Notes under the pieces: model-generated | The model's database searches: none | Seen by the model: the letters and a program-made list of their open reading frames with translations, nothing else | What the model was told of the DNA's origin: nothing | Made by a program: the position numbers and the translations under genes | Source of the DNA: Phycisphaerae bacterium | GTDB lineage: Bacteria > Planctomycetota > Phycisphaerae > Tepidisphaerales > Tepidisphaeraceae | Direction of reading: 5' to 3' | DNA length: 64,000 nucleotides | Assembly: GCA_026004655.1 (NCBI GenBank) | Contig: BPJO01000012.1 | Coordinates: 53,624-117,623, forward strand | Part shown: piece by piece, positions 55,145 to 64,000 of the stretch | How positions within the stretch are numbered: the first letter of the stretch is position 1 | Layout of the letters: every line of letters begins with the position of its first letter

Positions 55145-56518
55145 TTACGCCCGAATCTGGGTCACCTGTTCGTCGGTGGTAAACCGGATAAATCCCCGAC
55201 CCCCCGGATGACGATTCCCGCTGTTTTTCAGTCCGCCGAACGGTAACGTGCTCGGGGAAAAGGTCGTCGGAAGATTCATATAAACGTTTCCGACATCAAA
55301 ACGTCGGCTTAGCCTCTCGAAACGGTCCAGGTCCTTGGTGAAAACACCCGCGGTTAACCCGAACGCAGTGGAATTAACCAGATCGATGATCGGTTGATCC
55401 TCTGAATCTGAAGCTGTCACTACCAGGCAGACCGGGGCGAAAATTTCGTCTTTCCAGAGCGAAAGCTCGGAGATCTGTTCCGGACGGATTGTTCCCAACG
55501 CAGGAAGGACGTAGTGTCCTCTTTTACCCTGAACTTGTTCCGGAGCGCCCAGAGGAGTCAGCCAGTCGATTTGCGATCCGGAAATGGCTTGCAGGTACCG
55601 GATCTTGGCCGATTCGCTGACCAGTGGGCCTAGCGTGGTCTGGGGATCGAGCGGGTTGGCAGGGACGAAGTGCTGCAGTCGGACCCGTAGACGGTCGATC
55701 AACTCCGACGCGACCGACGATTCGACGATCAGACGGGAGGTACTGTTGCATCGCTGACCGGTTGTGAGACATATGGCTTGGGCAATATCCCCTGCGGCCT
55801 GATCCAGATCGGCATCGGAGAGGACAACACTGGCGTTTTTACCCCCGAGTTCTAAGGCCACGTCCTTGGTGATGTCGTTCGCACAAGCCCGGGCAATCGC
55901 CTGTCCTGACGCGATCGAACCGGTGAAACAGACCGACCGGACCCGCGGATCGTTGACAAGGGCTTGTCCGGTTTCGGCCCCGCCTTGAACCACCTGAAAT
56001 ACCCCTTCGGGCAGCACCTCGGCCATCAAATCCCCGTACGTCTGACAAACGTTACAAGCGAACGGAGAGGGTTTAAAAATCACGGTGTTCCCAGCCAGCA
56101 GGTACGCCACTATCGCGCCATGGGCCAGATGGATCGGAAAGTTGAACGGACCGATGACGACCGCGACTCCCCGGGAACGATGTCGGACCCGGTTCGGATG
56201 GGGGGCATCCGAAAAAGTCTTTTCGGTCAAATACGATCGGGCGTCCTGGATGCTCAGTTCAAACTTGGCGATGACGGCTGAAAGTTCGGCAAGAGATTCG
56301 GTCAGAGGTTTTCCGACTTCCAACGCGATTCCTGATGCCAGCTCCTCCTGGTGAGATTCGAGTTGATGCCGGGCTTGTCGTAGGTGGTCGATCCGCTGGT
56401 CCAGAGATGTTTGAGACCATGTCATGTATGCCTGCTGGGACTCAACAAGAGCGTGATCGACATTTCCGGCAGGAAGTGTCGGTAATTCGATGGAAAGATC
56501 ACCGGGTGAAAATCGCAT
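55145..56518 (-). CDS. Aldehyde dehydrogenase, AstD-like (succinylglutamate semialdehyde type)
   Basis: 457 residues from the ATG at 56518 with GAGG upstream. GPFNFPIHLAHGAIVAYLLAGN, FTGSIASG, LELGGKNASVVLSDADLDQA and LTTGQRCNSTSRLIVE (catalytic Cys) match AstD, which oxidises succinylglutamate semialdehyde in arginine catabolism. No other ast genes (astA, astB, astC, astE) are in the window. In this polyamine cluster it may instead oxidise an acetylated or free aminoaldehyde. It starts 11 bp after the deacetylase gene. Confidence 0.85.
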   Translation of the reverse strand: MRFSPGDLSIELPTLPAGNVDHALVESQQAYMTWSQTSLDQRIDHLRQARHQLESHQEELASGIALEVGKPLTESLAELSAVIAKFELSIQDARSYLTEKTFSDAPHPNRVRHRSRGVAVVIGPFNFPIHLAHGAIVAYLLAGNTVIFKPSPFACNVCQTYGDLMAEVLPEGVFQVVQGGAETGQALVNDPRVRSVCFTGSIASGQAIARACANDITKDVALELGGKNASVVLSDADLDQAAGDIAQAICLTTGQRCNSTSRLIVESSVASELIDRLRVRLQHFVPANPLDPQTTLGPLVSESAKIRYLQAISGSQIDWLTPLGAPEQVQGKRGHYVLPALGTIRPEQISELSLWKDEIFAPVCLVVTASDSEDQPIIDLVNSTAFGLTAGVFTKDLDRFERLSRRFDVGNVYMNLPTTFSPSTLPFGGLKNSGNRHPGGRGFIRFTTDEQVTQIRA

Positions 56519-56529
56519 GAACGAGGTCC

Positions 56530-57492
56530 TCAATCGGGGTTTAAATAATCGACCCGGTCCTGTTGACGCAGTTCCGGGAACACGTCTATCGCAGCCAGGA
56601 AAGTGTTGGTATGGACTCGTACCACTTGGGAAAGATCCGGTGTGTATCCGCCTGCCAAGACCCATGCCACCGGGATCTGATGTCTTCGGGCGAACTCAAA
56701 AACAATCCGATCCCGTTCCAACAGGTCCTCGTGTGTCAACGCCAACGGGGAATACGGGTCCATCCATAACGGATCAGCGCCGGCTTGATAAATCAGAAGA
56801 TCGGGCTTTGTCCTACACAATAATCGTGGTAAGTGTTCTTTCATGATCCGAATCAAAGTGATTCGGTCACATCCTGAGGGAAGTGGGGCGGAAAAGTGGT
56901 TTTCGCCGTCCTGATGGCGAAGGACGGAAACGTTGCGATAAGGGGTGTTGTCCCAGTAGTCGTTTCCGTAGATGGACAGTTGCGTCAAATAAGGTCTGCT
57001 CTGACAGAGAAGGGCGGTTCCGTTCCCGTAATGCAAATCCATATCGAGCACCGCAGCGGTTCGGAGACGGTTTTCCATCCGGAGCTTGTCCACCGCGATG
57101 ACCAGACCGTTGAAAGTACAAAATCCCTCCCCTCGAGAGGAATGGGCGTGGTGAAACCCGCTGGACAATGAGGCTGCCACTCCCGTATGAAGGGCCTGAA
57201 GGGCTGCAGAATAAACTCCCCCGTTGGTCCAACACACACTCGTATACAGTCCGGGAGACCAGGGGAACTTTTGACTCTCGGCTAAGTCTTTTGGTTGACC
57301 GGACTTGACAGCCCGGACGTAGACCGGATCGTGTACACGAAGGATGTCAGATTCCTCGAGGCAGACCGGAGCATCGATTCTGACAAAATCCCAGTTCTGC
57401 ACAACCTCGGCGACCTGTTGAAACTTTCGGATGGGCATGATATGCCGACCGAGATCGACCGCGAATCCGGGATGGTAGTAAGCCGAAATCAT
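56530..57492 (-). CDS. Histone-deacetylase-family amidohydrolase (acetylpolyamine deacetylase-like)
   Basis: 320 residues. Bacterial members of the HDAC fold remove acetyl or other acyl groups from polyamines, acetoin-related compounds or other amines. Active-site residues are all present: His114-His115 dyad (SGFHHAHSSRGEGFCTFN), zinc ligands Asp152, His154 (DMDLHYGNG) and Asp240 (QAGADP), and the catalytic Tyr283 in LAGGYTPD. It is the first gene of the cluster and leads into ALDH, potC, potD, potB, ALDH, potA. Context suggests deacetylation of imported N-acetylpolyamines. The subgroup is uncertain. Confidence 0.85.
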   Translation of the reverse strand: MISAYYHPGFAVDLGRHIMPIRKFQQVAEVVQNWDFVRIDAPVCLEESDILRVHDPVYVRAVKSGQPKDLAESQKFPWSPGLYTSVCWTNGGVYSAALQALHTGVAASLSSGFHHAHSSRGEGFCTFNGLVIAVDKLRMENRLRTAAVLDMDLHYGNGTALLCQSRPYLTQLSIYGNDYWDNTPYRNVSVLRHQDGENHFSAPLPSGCDRITLIRIMKEHLPRLLCRTKPDLLIYQAGADPLWMDPYSPLALTHEDLLERDRIVFEFARRHQIPVAWVLAGGYTPDLSQVVRVHTNTFLAAIDVFPELRQQDRVDYLNPD

Positions 57493-57763
57493 GGTAAGAG
57501 GACTTTACCGTAATTCGTGACGAAGGGTTATCGATTCGGGTTTCAAAAGACAAACAGGGTCTTTTTGCCCGATCGAGCTGAAAACCGTCATGAAAGAACC
57601 CGTTTCTTGACCATCTGTGTTAAAGACCGGTACATTATCCGTCTACGAACGGCGGTGAATGAGGTAGGAACCCGGGCCGCGTTGGACGGGACAAACGCCG
57701 GTTCGACCTGAAACTCTACGGTAAACCGTAGTCAACAGTTGACCTGCACCTTGGAGGTTTTGT

Positions 57764-59198
57764 ATGCCCCCCCCTATTGCCCAACCAACTGGTTCCAAAG
57801 CGGCTTTGATTACCTGGTCGGTCATTACATCGATCCTGTTCGTCGTCGCAACCGTATTGGCGATTTTCGCCCATGTCGATAAAAACCGTCTGGAAGTCGA
57901 GAAAAGCCAACTCGAATCCCGTTACCCGGGCGTTCGTGTCAGATGCCGATCTCACCGGTGACCTGAAAACCTCCTTGGAAGCCATTCAACAAGGAAACGA
58001 AAGGTATCAGGGAATGAAGCTGATCAACGTGGTGATCGATCAACGGGATGAATTGGCCAGGACCGTCGGTGGTCAGACCACCTCGGAAGCCCAGGCGGCT
58101 GCCGAATCCGCATTGACGGCTGCCAAAACCGCGTTGAACAATCCTAATCTGGGTAATCTAGCCTCGGCGATCAACGCCTTGGTGGCCGACCTGCAGGCAA
58201 AACAGCAACAGCTGGAAACGTCACAAGCCACCCAGAAACGCATCCAGGAACAACTAGCTGGTCTGGAAAAAACGCTCCGGACTCAACTGGCTGCCAAGGA
58301 TGACGACCTGGCCAAGGCCCGGGCGAATGTTTCGTCGACCGAATCGGGCGTCGCTGCCTATCGGGCCGAAAAAGACCGACAAGTGCAGGAAATCCAAGCC
58401 CGGGCCGACGAAGCCGCTCGTCTGGCACAAGAAGATATGAATCGTCTGCAAGCCCAGAACCAGGAACTCCAGACCCAGATCGTCCGTCTTCAAAACACCA
58501 TCGCTGCGATCAATAACCGTCTGGCAACTTTACGACAACCCGTGGATCAGATCGTCAAGCAGGCCGACGGAAAAATCCTGCGAACCAGTTCGGACAACAT
58601 CGTGTATGTGAACCTCGGAACCGGGGACCAAGTCGTTCCGGGAATGAGTTTCGAAGTATATGACCGTCTGCAAGGTATCCCCTCCGTCGGGGATCCGACC
58701 ACCGACGATGATCTTCCTAAGGGTAAAGCCAGCATCGAAATCCTCAAAGTATACCCGGGAAGCAGCGAAGCCCGGATCGTTCGACAAACCCCGGGCATGA
58801 CCGTGGTCGAAAACGACCCGATCGTCAATATCGTTTACGACCGAGCCACCAAGTACAACTTTTATGTATACGGGAAGTTCGACCTCGATCGGAACGGACA
58901 GGCAACTTCTCCGGATGCGGACGTGATCAAACGTCTGGTCACGGCTTGGGGAGGACGAGTAACGGATCAGTTGAACGTGGATACCGATTTCGTGGTCATG
59001 GGTAAAGTCCCCCAGATCCCCGAATTTACACCCGAAGAAGCCGAAAACCCCGAAAACGCCTTCCGCATCAAACAAGCGCAGGATGAACTGGCCGCCTATG
59101 ATGAGGTGCTGGCCAAGGCACAGTCGATGAACATCCCGATCCTGAACCAGAACCGGTTCCTATATTTCACCGGTTATTATGAACAATCCGCTCGCTGA
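57764..59198 (+). pseudogene. Membrane-anchored coiled-coil protein, one-base frameshift
   Basis: The ATG at 57764 (GGAGG upstream) opens a frame with one transmembrane helix (ALITWSVITSILFVVATVLA) and the start of a coiled coil (KNRLEVEKSQLESRY). At 57925-57927 three C stand where two fit; removing one joins it to the second frame, RAFVSDADLTGDL, which runs to 59198. The corrected protein has 477 residues: long coiled coil (about 60-270, many Gln/Glu/Lys), then a compact beta-rich domain (VDQIVKQADGKILRTSS, VYVNLGTGDQVVPGMSFEVY) and a small domain with VVMGKVPQIPEFTPEEAEN. The overall plan resembles proteins that hold structures in the envelope. Not recognised as a known family. Confidence 0.78.
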
Positions 59199-59243
59199 CA
59201 CATTAGTCGAGCAGGAATGTCAAGGATCGCGCGTTTTTCAAAT

Positions 59244-59289
59244 CAAGGACGAAAGGCGGATGGGTCTTTCGTCCTTGGTGCTTTTATTA
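59244..59289 (+). terminator. Rho-independent terminator
   Basis: CAAGGACGAAAG (59244-59255) pairs with CTTTCGTCCTTG (59266-59277), a perfect 12-bp stem with a ten-base loop, followed by GTGCTTTTATT. It ends transcription of the coiled-coil gene, and it excludes a start for the radical SAM gene upstream of it. Confidence 0.92.
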
Positions 59290-59304
59290 TTCTGTCTGAC
59301 AAAG

Positions 59305-60855
59305 ATGCCTGACATCGTTTTAACGACTCTGAACGCCAAGTACATCCATGCCTCGTTCGGGCTGAGGTACTTGTGCGCGAATATGCCCCCCGGTTTGCGG
59401 GATCGAACCGTCATCCGAGAGTTTGACATCAACCAGCGTCCGGTCGACGTCGTGGAGCGGATTCTGTCAGATCGACCTCGGATCGTGGGGTTCGGGGTGT
59501 ATATCTGGAACACCGAGCCGACACTAAAGATCGTCCAAGACCTCAAACGATTGTGCCCGTCGTTGGTTGTCGTCGTGGGCGGTCCGGAAGTCAGTTATGA
59601 AACCGATCAGCAGGAATTGTGTCGGTTCGCCGATTATGTGATCCGCGGTGAAGCCGATCTGGCATTCGGACAACTGTGCGACAAACTGACCAAAGGTCAG
59701 CGTCCTCTCCTACGGGTGATCGACGCTGATTTGCCCGAGTTTGAACCCCCAACCCTGTCCGATCGGACGGGAAGGTGTGACGACCAAAGAATTGCAAACC
59801 CATTTATTTCAATGCCTTACGATCTATATACCGATGAAGATTTGTCTCACCGGGTTCTTTATGTCGAGGCTTCGCGAGGGTGTCCGTTCAAGTGTGAGTT
59901 TTGTCTTTCTTCTTTAGACGTTCCCGTACGAAACGTCCCGTTGCAGGCGTTTTTATCGCATATGCGGAAACTAATGGACCGTGGCGCGCGACAATTCAAG
60001 TTCGTTGACCGGACTTTTAATCTGAATCTGAAGATCAGTCAGTCCATTCTGCAGTTTTTTCTGGACCGGTATACCCCCGGTCTGTTTGTGCATTTTGAGA
60101 TGATTCCTGACCGGCTTCCCGAAGGACTTCGACAGATCATTGCTCGGTTCCCGGAAGGCGCTTTGCAGTTCGAAGTCGGAATTCAGACCCTGAACCCCGA
60201 AGTCGAAAAGCTCATTTCACGTCGTCAGGATCATCAACGATTAAAAGAAAACCTGTTGTGGTTGAGAGACCACACCGGCGTGCACGTCCATGCCGACCTG
60301 ATCGTGGGTTTGCCGGGAGAAGATCTCGGGTCATTTGGCAGGGGGTTTGATCAGCTTTATCAGCTAGGACCTCAGGAAATCCAGGTCGGGATGCTCAAAC
60401 GACTACGGGGAACGCCTATCTGTCGTCATGATGAAACGTGGGGAATGGTCTATAGCCCTCATCCACCGTATGAGATCCTTCAGACCCGTTTAATCCCGTT
60501 CGACCAGATGCAGCGGATGCGTCGATTCGCTCGTTTCTGGGATTTAGTCGCCAACAGCGGAAAGTTTGTTCGTACCTGTGGGTTATTGTTGTCCGATGCC
60601 CCAGCCACGGACGGGCAGAGGCTGCAGGGTCCGTTCGACCGTTTTCTGGCATTTTCAGACTGGTTGTATGGACAAACCGGTCAGCGAACCCACGGGATCG
60701 CCCAGCACGTCTTGGCAGAGTTGCTCGAACAATATCTTGTTAATCAGAGACGGATGGATAAGTTCTTGGTGCAGGATTTTTTAAAGAAGGATCAAAACCC
60801 GCGTCGTCGTGGGGACGTGCCCCGACGACAAGCCCAACACCTGAGTTTCTCATGA
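59305..60855 (+). CDS. B12-binding domain radical SAM protein (DUF4080 type)
   Basis: 516 residues from the ATG at 59305 ([20 protein letters not shown]); earlier in-frame starts fall within the terminator. N-terminal cobalamin-binding-like Rossmann domain ([29 protein letters not shown]), then the radical SAM core with Cys motif [13 protein letters not shown] and [41 protein letters not shown]. The C-terminal part resembles DUF4080. Such proteins often methylate or rearrange unreactive carbons; the substrate is unknown. The gene overlaps the TSUP gene by 4 bp. Confidence 0.88.
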   Translation: MPDIVLTTLNAKYIHASFGLRYLCANMPPGLRDRTVIREFDINQRPVDVVERILSDRPRIVGFGVYIWNTEPTLKIVQDLKRLCPSLVVVVGGPEVSYETDQQELCRFADYVIRGEADLAFGQLCDKLTKGQRPLLRVIDADLPEFEPPTLSDRTGRCDDQRIANPFISMPYDLYTDEDLSHRVLYVEASRGCPFKCEFCLSSLDVPVRNVPLQAFLSHMRKLMDRGARQFKFVDRTFNLNLKISQSILQFFLDRYTPGLFVHFEMIPDRLPEGLRQIIARFPEGALQFEVGIQTLNPEVEKLISRRQDHQRLKENLLWLRDHTGVHVHADLIVGLPGEDLGSFGRGFDQLYQLGPQEIQVGMLKRLRGTPICRHDETWGMVYSPHPPYEILQTRLIPFDQMQRMRRFARFWDLVANSGKFVRTCGLLLSDAPATDGQRLQGPFDRFLAFSDWLYGQTGQRTHGIAQHVLAELLEQYLVNQRRMDKFLVQDFLKKDQNPRRRGDVPRRQAQHLSFS

Positions 60856-61406
60856 CCGAAGCATTATTAATCGCGTTCGGGGTTTTCGTCGGAGTGTTTT
60901 CCGGTCTGATGGGCGTAGGCGGGGGGGCTGTGATGGTCCCGATGATGGTCCTGGCCATGGGATTTTCACAAGTCAAAGCCCACGGACTGAGCCTGATGGT
61001 CATGGTTCCGTTTGCCACCTTGCCAGCCGTGATCGGTTATTTCAAAGAAGGAAAGCTTGAAACTCAGGACATCTGGACGGCTGGGTTTATCTGGACCGGG
61101 TTTATGGTCGGTGGATATTTCGGGTCCAAACTCGCGGTAGCGATTGACCAATATAAGGGAATGCTGGGACTGGTCTTCGGGCTGGTGCTGGTTTACATCG
61201 CTGTGTACACCGCTTTGGGCAAGGGACACTTAGCCCGATCGGTCGTTTTGGCGTTGATCGTGACCTTGTTCGCGTCGGTCGTTGTGCTCGGCGCCAAATG
61301 GTACGACGCCCGACAAGCTCAGAAACTTAAGGGGTCGGATATTTCACAAAAGCCCACCAGCGGTTCTGTCGATCCTGCACCCAACCCAGAGGGGACCAAC
61401 CCCTAG
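60852..61406 (+). CDS. Half-size TSUP (TauE/SafE) family permease
   Basis: 184 residues with four to five hydrophobic helices. Starts [28 protein letters not shown], the TSUP repeat (GxGGG). Full-length TSUP proteins have two such halves (about 250-270 residues); only one is clear here, so it would work as a dimer. TSUP transporters move sulfite, sulfonates or other organic anions. Coupled to the radical SAM gene by a 4-bp overlap. Its 3' end overlaps the convergent GT39 gene by 80 bp. Confidence 0.82.
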   Translation: MTEALLIAFGVFVGVFSGLMGVGGGAVMVPMMVLAMGFSQVKAHGLSLMVMVPFATLPAVIGYFKEGKLETQDIWTAGFIWTGFMVGGYFGSKLAVAIDQYKGMLGLVFGLVLVYIAVYTALGKGHLARSVVLALIVTLFASVVVLGAKWYDARQAQKLKGSDISQKPTSGSVDPAPNPEGTNP

Positions 61407-63016
61407 GGGGCTGGGGTTCAGGCTCACGCTTGTCTTGTCGAGTGACATAAACGATCGGACGATCGACCGGCGAAAGGGTCTTGGGGTTGGCCGCAAGAAT
61501 GACCCGATTCAGGTAGATCGCCAGTTCTTCTTCAACCCGGACCTTGTCGTCCCAGTCAAACACGGCTGCACAGGGGGCTTGTTGACGAATCTTCTCCGCA
61601 AGGGGTTTAAAGACACTTTTTCCCCCTGGTGAATCCCGATATCCCCGCATCACCAGCACTTGTAGGATCAATACGCTTGCCCAAGTGATCACTAAAATCG
61701 AGTTCTGCCAGTACCGTTGAAACAAGACCCCCAACCCGACCCAGGCGGTAATACCGATCGCAAACCAGACCGCGAGTCCCAACGGATACCAGTTTGATCC
61801 GTCCACTCGAAGCATCTGTGGGTGGGTGGCTGCTACGATCGGGAAACCCGTGCACACGACCCACAGACCGATCCAATGAACCACACGAAGCCACTTTTCA
61901 ACCTTGCCAGCCCGGAGCATCTCCAGCATTCCCACCGCGGATATCACCGCAGACGGTCCGACAAACGGAAGAAGGTACCGTTCCTTGCGGTCCGGAACGA
62001 ATGTCATAATGATCACGGGCAACACCAGCAACAACAAGGTGTAACCGTCGCTGGGCGTTCTTCTACGAAACAGGACAATCGCACCGATGACCCACCCCAC
62101 CAGCCAAGGCCAATTCATCGGCCAACGCAGCAAGTAGGCGTAGATCGGGTCGGGTCCCAGTCCCGTGGCTCCCTGACGGGATACTTCGGTTACCCAGGTC
62201 GAACCCACCTGCGGAACCGTCCAGTAGACGTACACAAACCACGGCAAAGCCAACACCGAAAAGGTCAGGATTCCCGTCAGAACCGCCGGTATCCTGCGAG
62301 ATCTGCCCGTTACAGTGTTCGTCAATCCCCTCTGAGTGTCATTCGGTCGAAAAAGTCTCCATCGGATGAGTCCGACAAAACAGATGGCGGGTAACAAAGT
62401 GGCCAACAGCGCCACAGGACCCTTACATAAAAATGCCATCGCCATTGCTACACCCCCCCCCCGTCCATCCAACCCAGAGTCGTCCACGCACCAAGGCCAT
62501 GACCAGGAAAACATTCGCGATCGTCACCCACATGGCCAGATGCACATCGCTGGTGCTTTGGCGCATGTATTTCTGGAACAGGATCGTCGAACTGACCACC
62601 AAGGCGGCGACCCATCCGGTTCGAGCATCAAACAGCACCCGTCCGAGGAAAAAGGTCGATACGATCGTCACACATGCTGACAACAAGCCCGTCCAGCGCA
62701 CCTGCCAAGCCAATTCCCGGTAAGCTTGTTCCCGAGTTAGAGGGTCTTCCATTCGGTCGAGCGTGGACTGTCGAAGTGTCAACGCGGTAATCCAAGCCAC
62801 CAAAGGCGGTTTTTTCACTCGTGGCTCACCTAACATGTTGGGAATCAACCAAGGTCCCCCACGGCGCATCTCCAGTGCGGTCTGAATTACGATGTTTTCA
62901 TTCCCACCGGTCAACTCCGGCCAGCGCAACGTCGGTGCCAGGGCGGCAAAAAACACCCCGGCTACCAACACGGTGTACCAGAAATATCTACCGTTTGGCG
63001 GAGAGGATTCGGTCAT
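61327..63016 (-). pseudogene. GT39 (ArnT/PMT-like) glycosyltransferase, frameshift in a G10 tract
   Basis: The frame from 63016 (MTESSPPNGRYFWYTVLV) gives several membrane helices and, in the first loop, TGGNENIVIQTALEMRRGGPWLIPN, the acidic first periplasmic loop of ArnT/PMT-type transferases, with VKKPPLVAW. It stops after WVGWTGGG at a run of ten G (plus strand C, 62453-62462). Nine G restore the next frame, GVAMAMAFLCKGPVALL, and the protein runs to 61327, 562 residues in total. Such enzymes transfer a sugar from a polyprenyl phosphate to lipid or protein outside the inner membrane. Ten G are prone to slippage, so either sequencing error or ON/OFF switching could explain it. Confidence 0.82.
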
Positions 63017-64000
63017 AAATCTTCAACAGTTTGTCCAGATGCGTACGATAGGACAACTCGTTGCGTCGTTTCAGGCAAGCTTCACGCATCGTCGGATGAT
63101 TCTGAAGCACGTCCCGGATCGCCGAAACATAGTCCGTTTCCTGATCGACGATTCTCCCGTCGATACCATCCCGGACGATTTCGCTGGCCCCGCTGATCCG
63201 CGAAACGATCGGGGGAACCCCCATCAGGATGGCTTCGGGAACGACCATTCCGAACGGTTCAAAACGGGCAGGATGAATCAAGGCTGTCGCGCAACGAAGA
63301 ACGTTCTGTACGTCCGACCGGGGCCCACAAAACTCCACACGTTCCCGAACTCCCAGTTGATCAGCCAGTTTTTCGTAAGCCGTTGGATCATCCTTCCCGA
63401 CGATCTGAAGACGCACTTGGGGCACCTCTGAAATCCCCCGAATGGCAATATCCACTCCTTTACGTTGGAAATCCTGTCCGATCAGTACCAGTCTCGGTGG
63501 GATCTGTGACGGGGTGTTGTCGGGGGTGAATCGGTCGCTGTCTACCCCGTTATAAAGCGTGATCAGACGCGACGTGTCGATCAGAAAAGTACTTTGGGTT
63601 TCCAGTCGCGATCGTTCCGACATGCAAAGCACCACCGGTGGACGCTTGCCTTCCAGCAGATCGCGTTCCACACGCGCAAACCATGCCCGTCGACGGTTGG
63701 TCAACCGTTGCAACGGGTGCGCTCGCGGAAATGTGACCGATTCGACCCCGGCCTGAGGGTGATACACATCGCAACGACGCACCGGAAGCATGGCGTGCAC
63801 CAGATCGTACGAGTTGGCTTTGAGGTGCTGGTCCAGCGAATCCAGAAAGCAGAGGTATCGACCACTTCGCGTCAGACCGTCAAACGAAAGCTCGACTCGA
63901 TCGACAGGATCGATCCCCGGTTCGAACGAGGCCGCTGCGATATGACAGGCTACCTTGCGCTGTCTTAACGAATGATACAAATGCACGCAGTAGCTTTCGG
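62988..64000 (-). CDS. GT4 family glycosyltransferase, WaaG-like (5' end outside window)
   Basis: The frame is open to the right edge (ESYCVHLYHSLRQRK), so the N-terminus lies outside; a GTG at 63986 is only an internal possibility. The C-terminal GT-B fold is complete: LVLIGQDFQRKGVDIAI, VRLQIVGKDDPTAYEKL, and the nucleotide-sugar site HPARFEPFGMVVPEAILMGVPPIVS, with the E-x7-E of GT4. The middle part (YHPQAGVESVTF) resembles WaaG-like heptosyl/glucosyl transferases that build lipopolysaccharide core. It overlaps the GT39 gene by 29 bp, so the two probably act on one surface glycan. Confidence 0.86.
   Translation of the reverse strand, partial: ESYCVHLYHSLRQRKVACHIAAASFEPGIDPVDRVELSFDGLTRSGRYLCFLDSLDQHLKANSYDLVHAMLPVRRCDVYHPQAGVESVTFPRAHPLQRLTNRRRAWFARVERDLLEGKRPPVVLCMSERSRLETQSTFLIDTSRLITLYNGVDSDRFTPDNTPSQIPPRLVLIGQDFQRKGVDIAIRGISEVPQVRLQIVGKDDPTAYEKLADQLGVRERVEFCGPRSDVQNVLRCATALIHPARFEPFGMVVPEAILMGVPPIVSRISGASEIVRDGIDGRIVDQETDYVSAIRDVLQNHPTMREACLKRRNELSYRTHLDKLLKIYDRILSAKR

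Noticed and set aside
57517..57711. 64-codon open frame between the deacetylase and the coiled-coil gene
   Set aside because: No ribosome site, Arg-rich low-information sequence, and no homologue recognised.
59179..59304. Longer N-terminus for the radical SAM protein
   Set aside because: The upstream in-frame starts lie before or within a strong terminator hairpin, and the encoded residues do not match the family.
1..64000. CRISPR arrays, insertion sequences, prophage or integrative elements
   Set aside because: No regularly spaced direct repeats, transposase, integrase or phage structural sequence was found in the window.

Overview
The window looks like chromosome of a planctomycete, most likely of the class Phycisphaerae. 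Evidence: two prepilin-like proteins of the planctomycete type (N-terminal [11 protein letters not shown] methylation motif, C-terminal His...DG motif), a secreted protein with a planctomycete-style C-x4-C-H haem-like motif, a DUF6677-type membrane protein, many Sec/lipoprotein envelope proteins of unknown function, and a remnant division/wall cluster with no ftsA, ftsZ or ftsW. I see no phage genes, insertion sequence, CRISPR array or rRNA. The one tRNA is tRNA-Glu(CTC). The assignment is inference; no marker tree was made.

Layout. 1-5 kb: 3' part of hrpA and a U32-family (RlhA-like) gene. 5-12 kb, minus: a lipoprotein and a 1775-residue DUF748/AsmA-like protein. 12-15.4 kb, plus: an Rrf2 regulator with a clear promoter, then pntAA-pntAB-pntB transhydrogenase. 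15.4-20.2 kb, minus: complete livJHMGF branched-chain amino acid importer. 20.5-26.3 kb: SH3 protein, glucokinase, two secreted proteins, MBL hydrolase, two small membrane proteins. 26.3-32.4 kb, minus: murG-murC-murB-ddl-ftsQ-like. 32.5-37.4 kb: PEGA/TolB-like lipoprotein convergent with sucA. 38-43.7 kb: coaD, a structured leader plus attenuator-like hairpin before a prepilin-like gene, ACT protein, SirB1-like protein, fabI, TIM-barrel isomerase. 44-49 kb: HD protein, haem-motif secreted protein, TPR protein, tRNA-Glu, second prepilin. 49.2-57.5 kb, minus: polyamine cluster (HDAC-like deacetylase, ALDH, potC, potD, potB, ALDH, potA). 57.8-64 kb: coiled-coil protein, B12-binding radical SAM protein, TSUP permease, GT39 and GT4 glycosyltransferases; the last runs off the window.

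The main caution is that five genes (glk, ftsQ-like, potD, the coiled-coil gene at 57.8 kb and the GT39 gene) are each broken by one or two single-base insertions, six sites in all, every one in a run of identical bases. Removing the extra base restores a full-length family member each time. Insertion errors in the assembly are the simplest reading, but the G10 tract in the GT39 gene is also a classic phase-variation substrate.

The most promising unexplained signal is the roughly 350-nt leader of the 38985 prepilin gene: a promoter-like sequence, two nested hairpins, and a terminator-like hairpin just before the ribosome binding site. The polyamine cluster is the most coherent metabolic unit: it combines deacetylation of acetylated polyamines, uptake, and oxidation of the resulting aldehydes.
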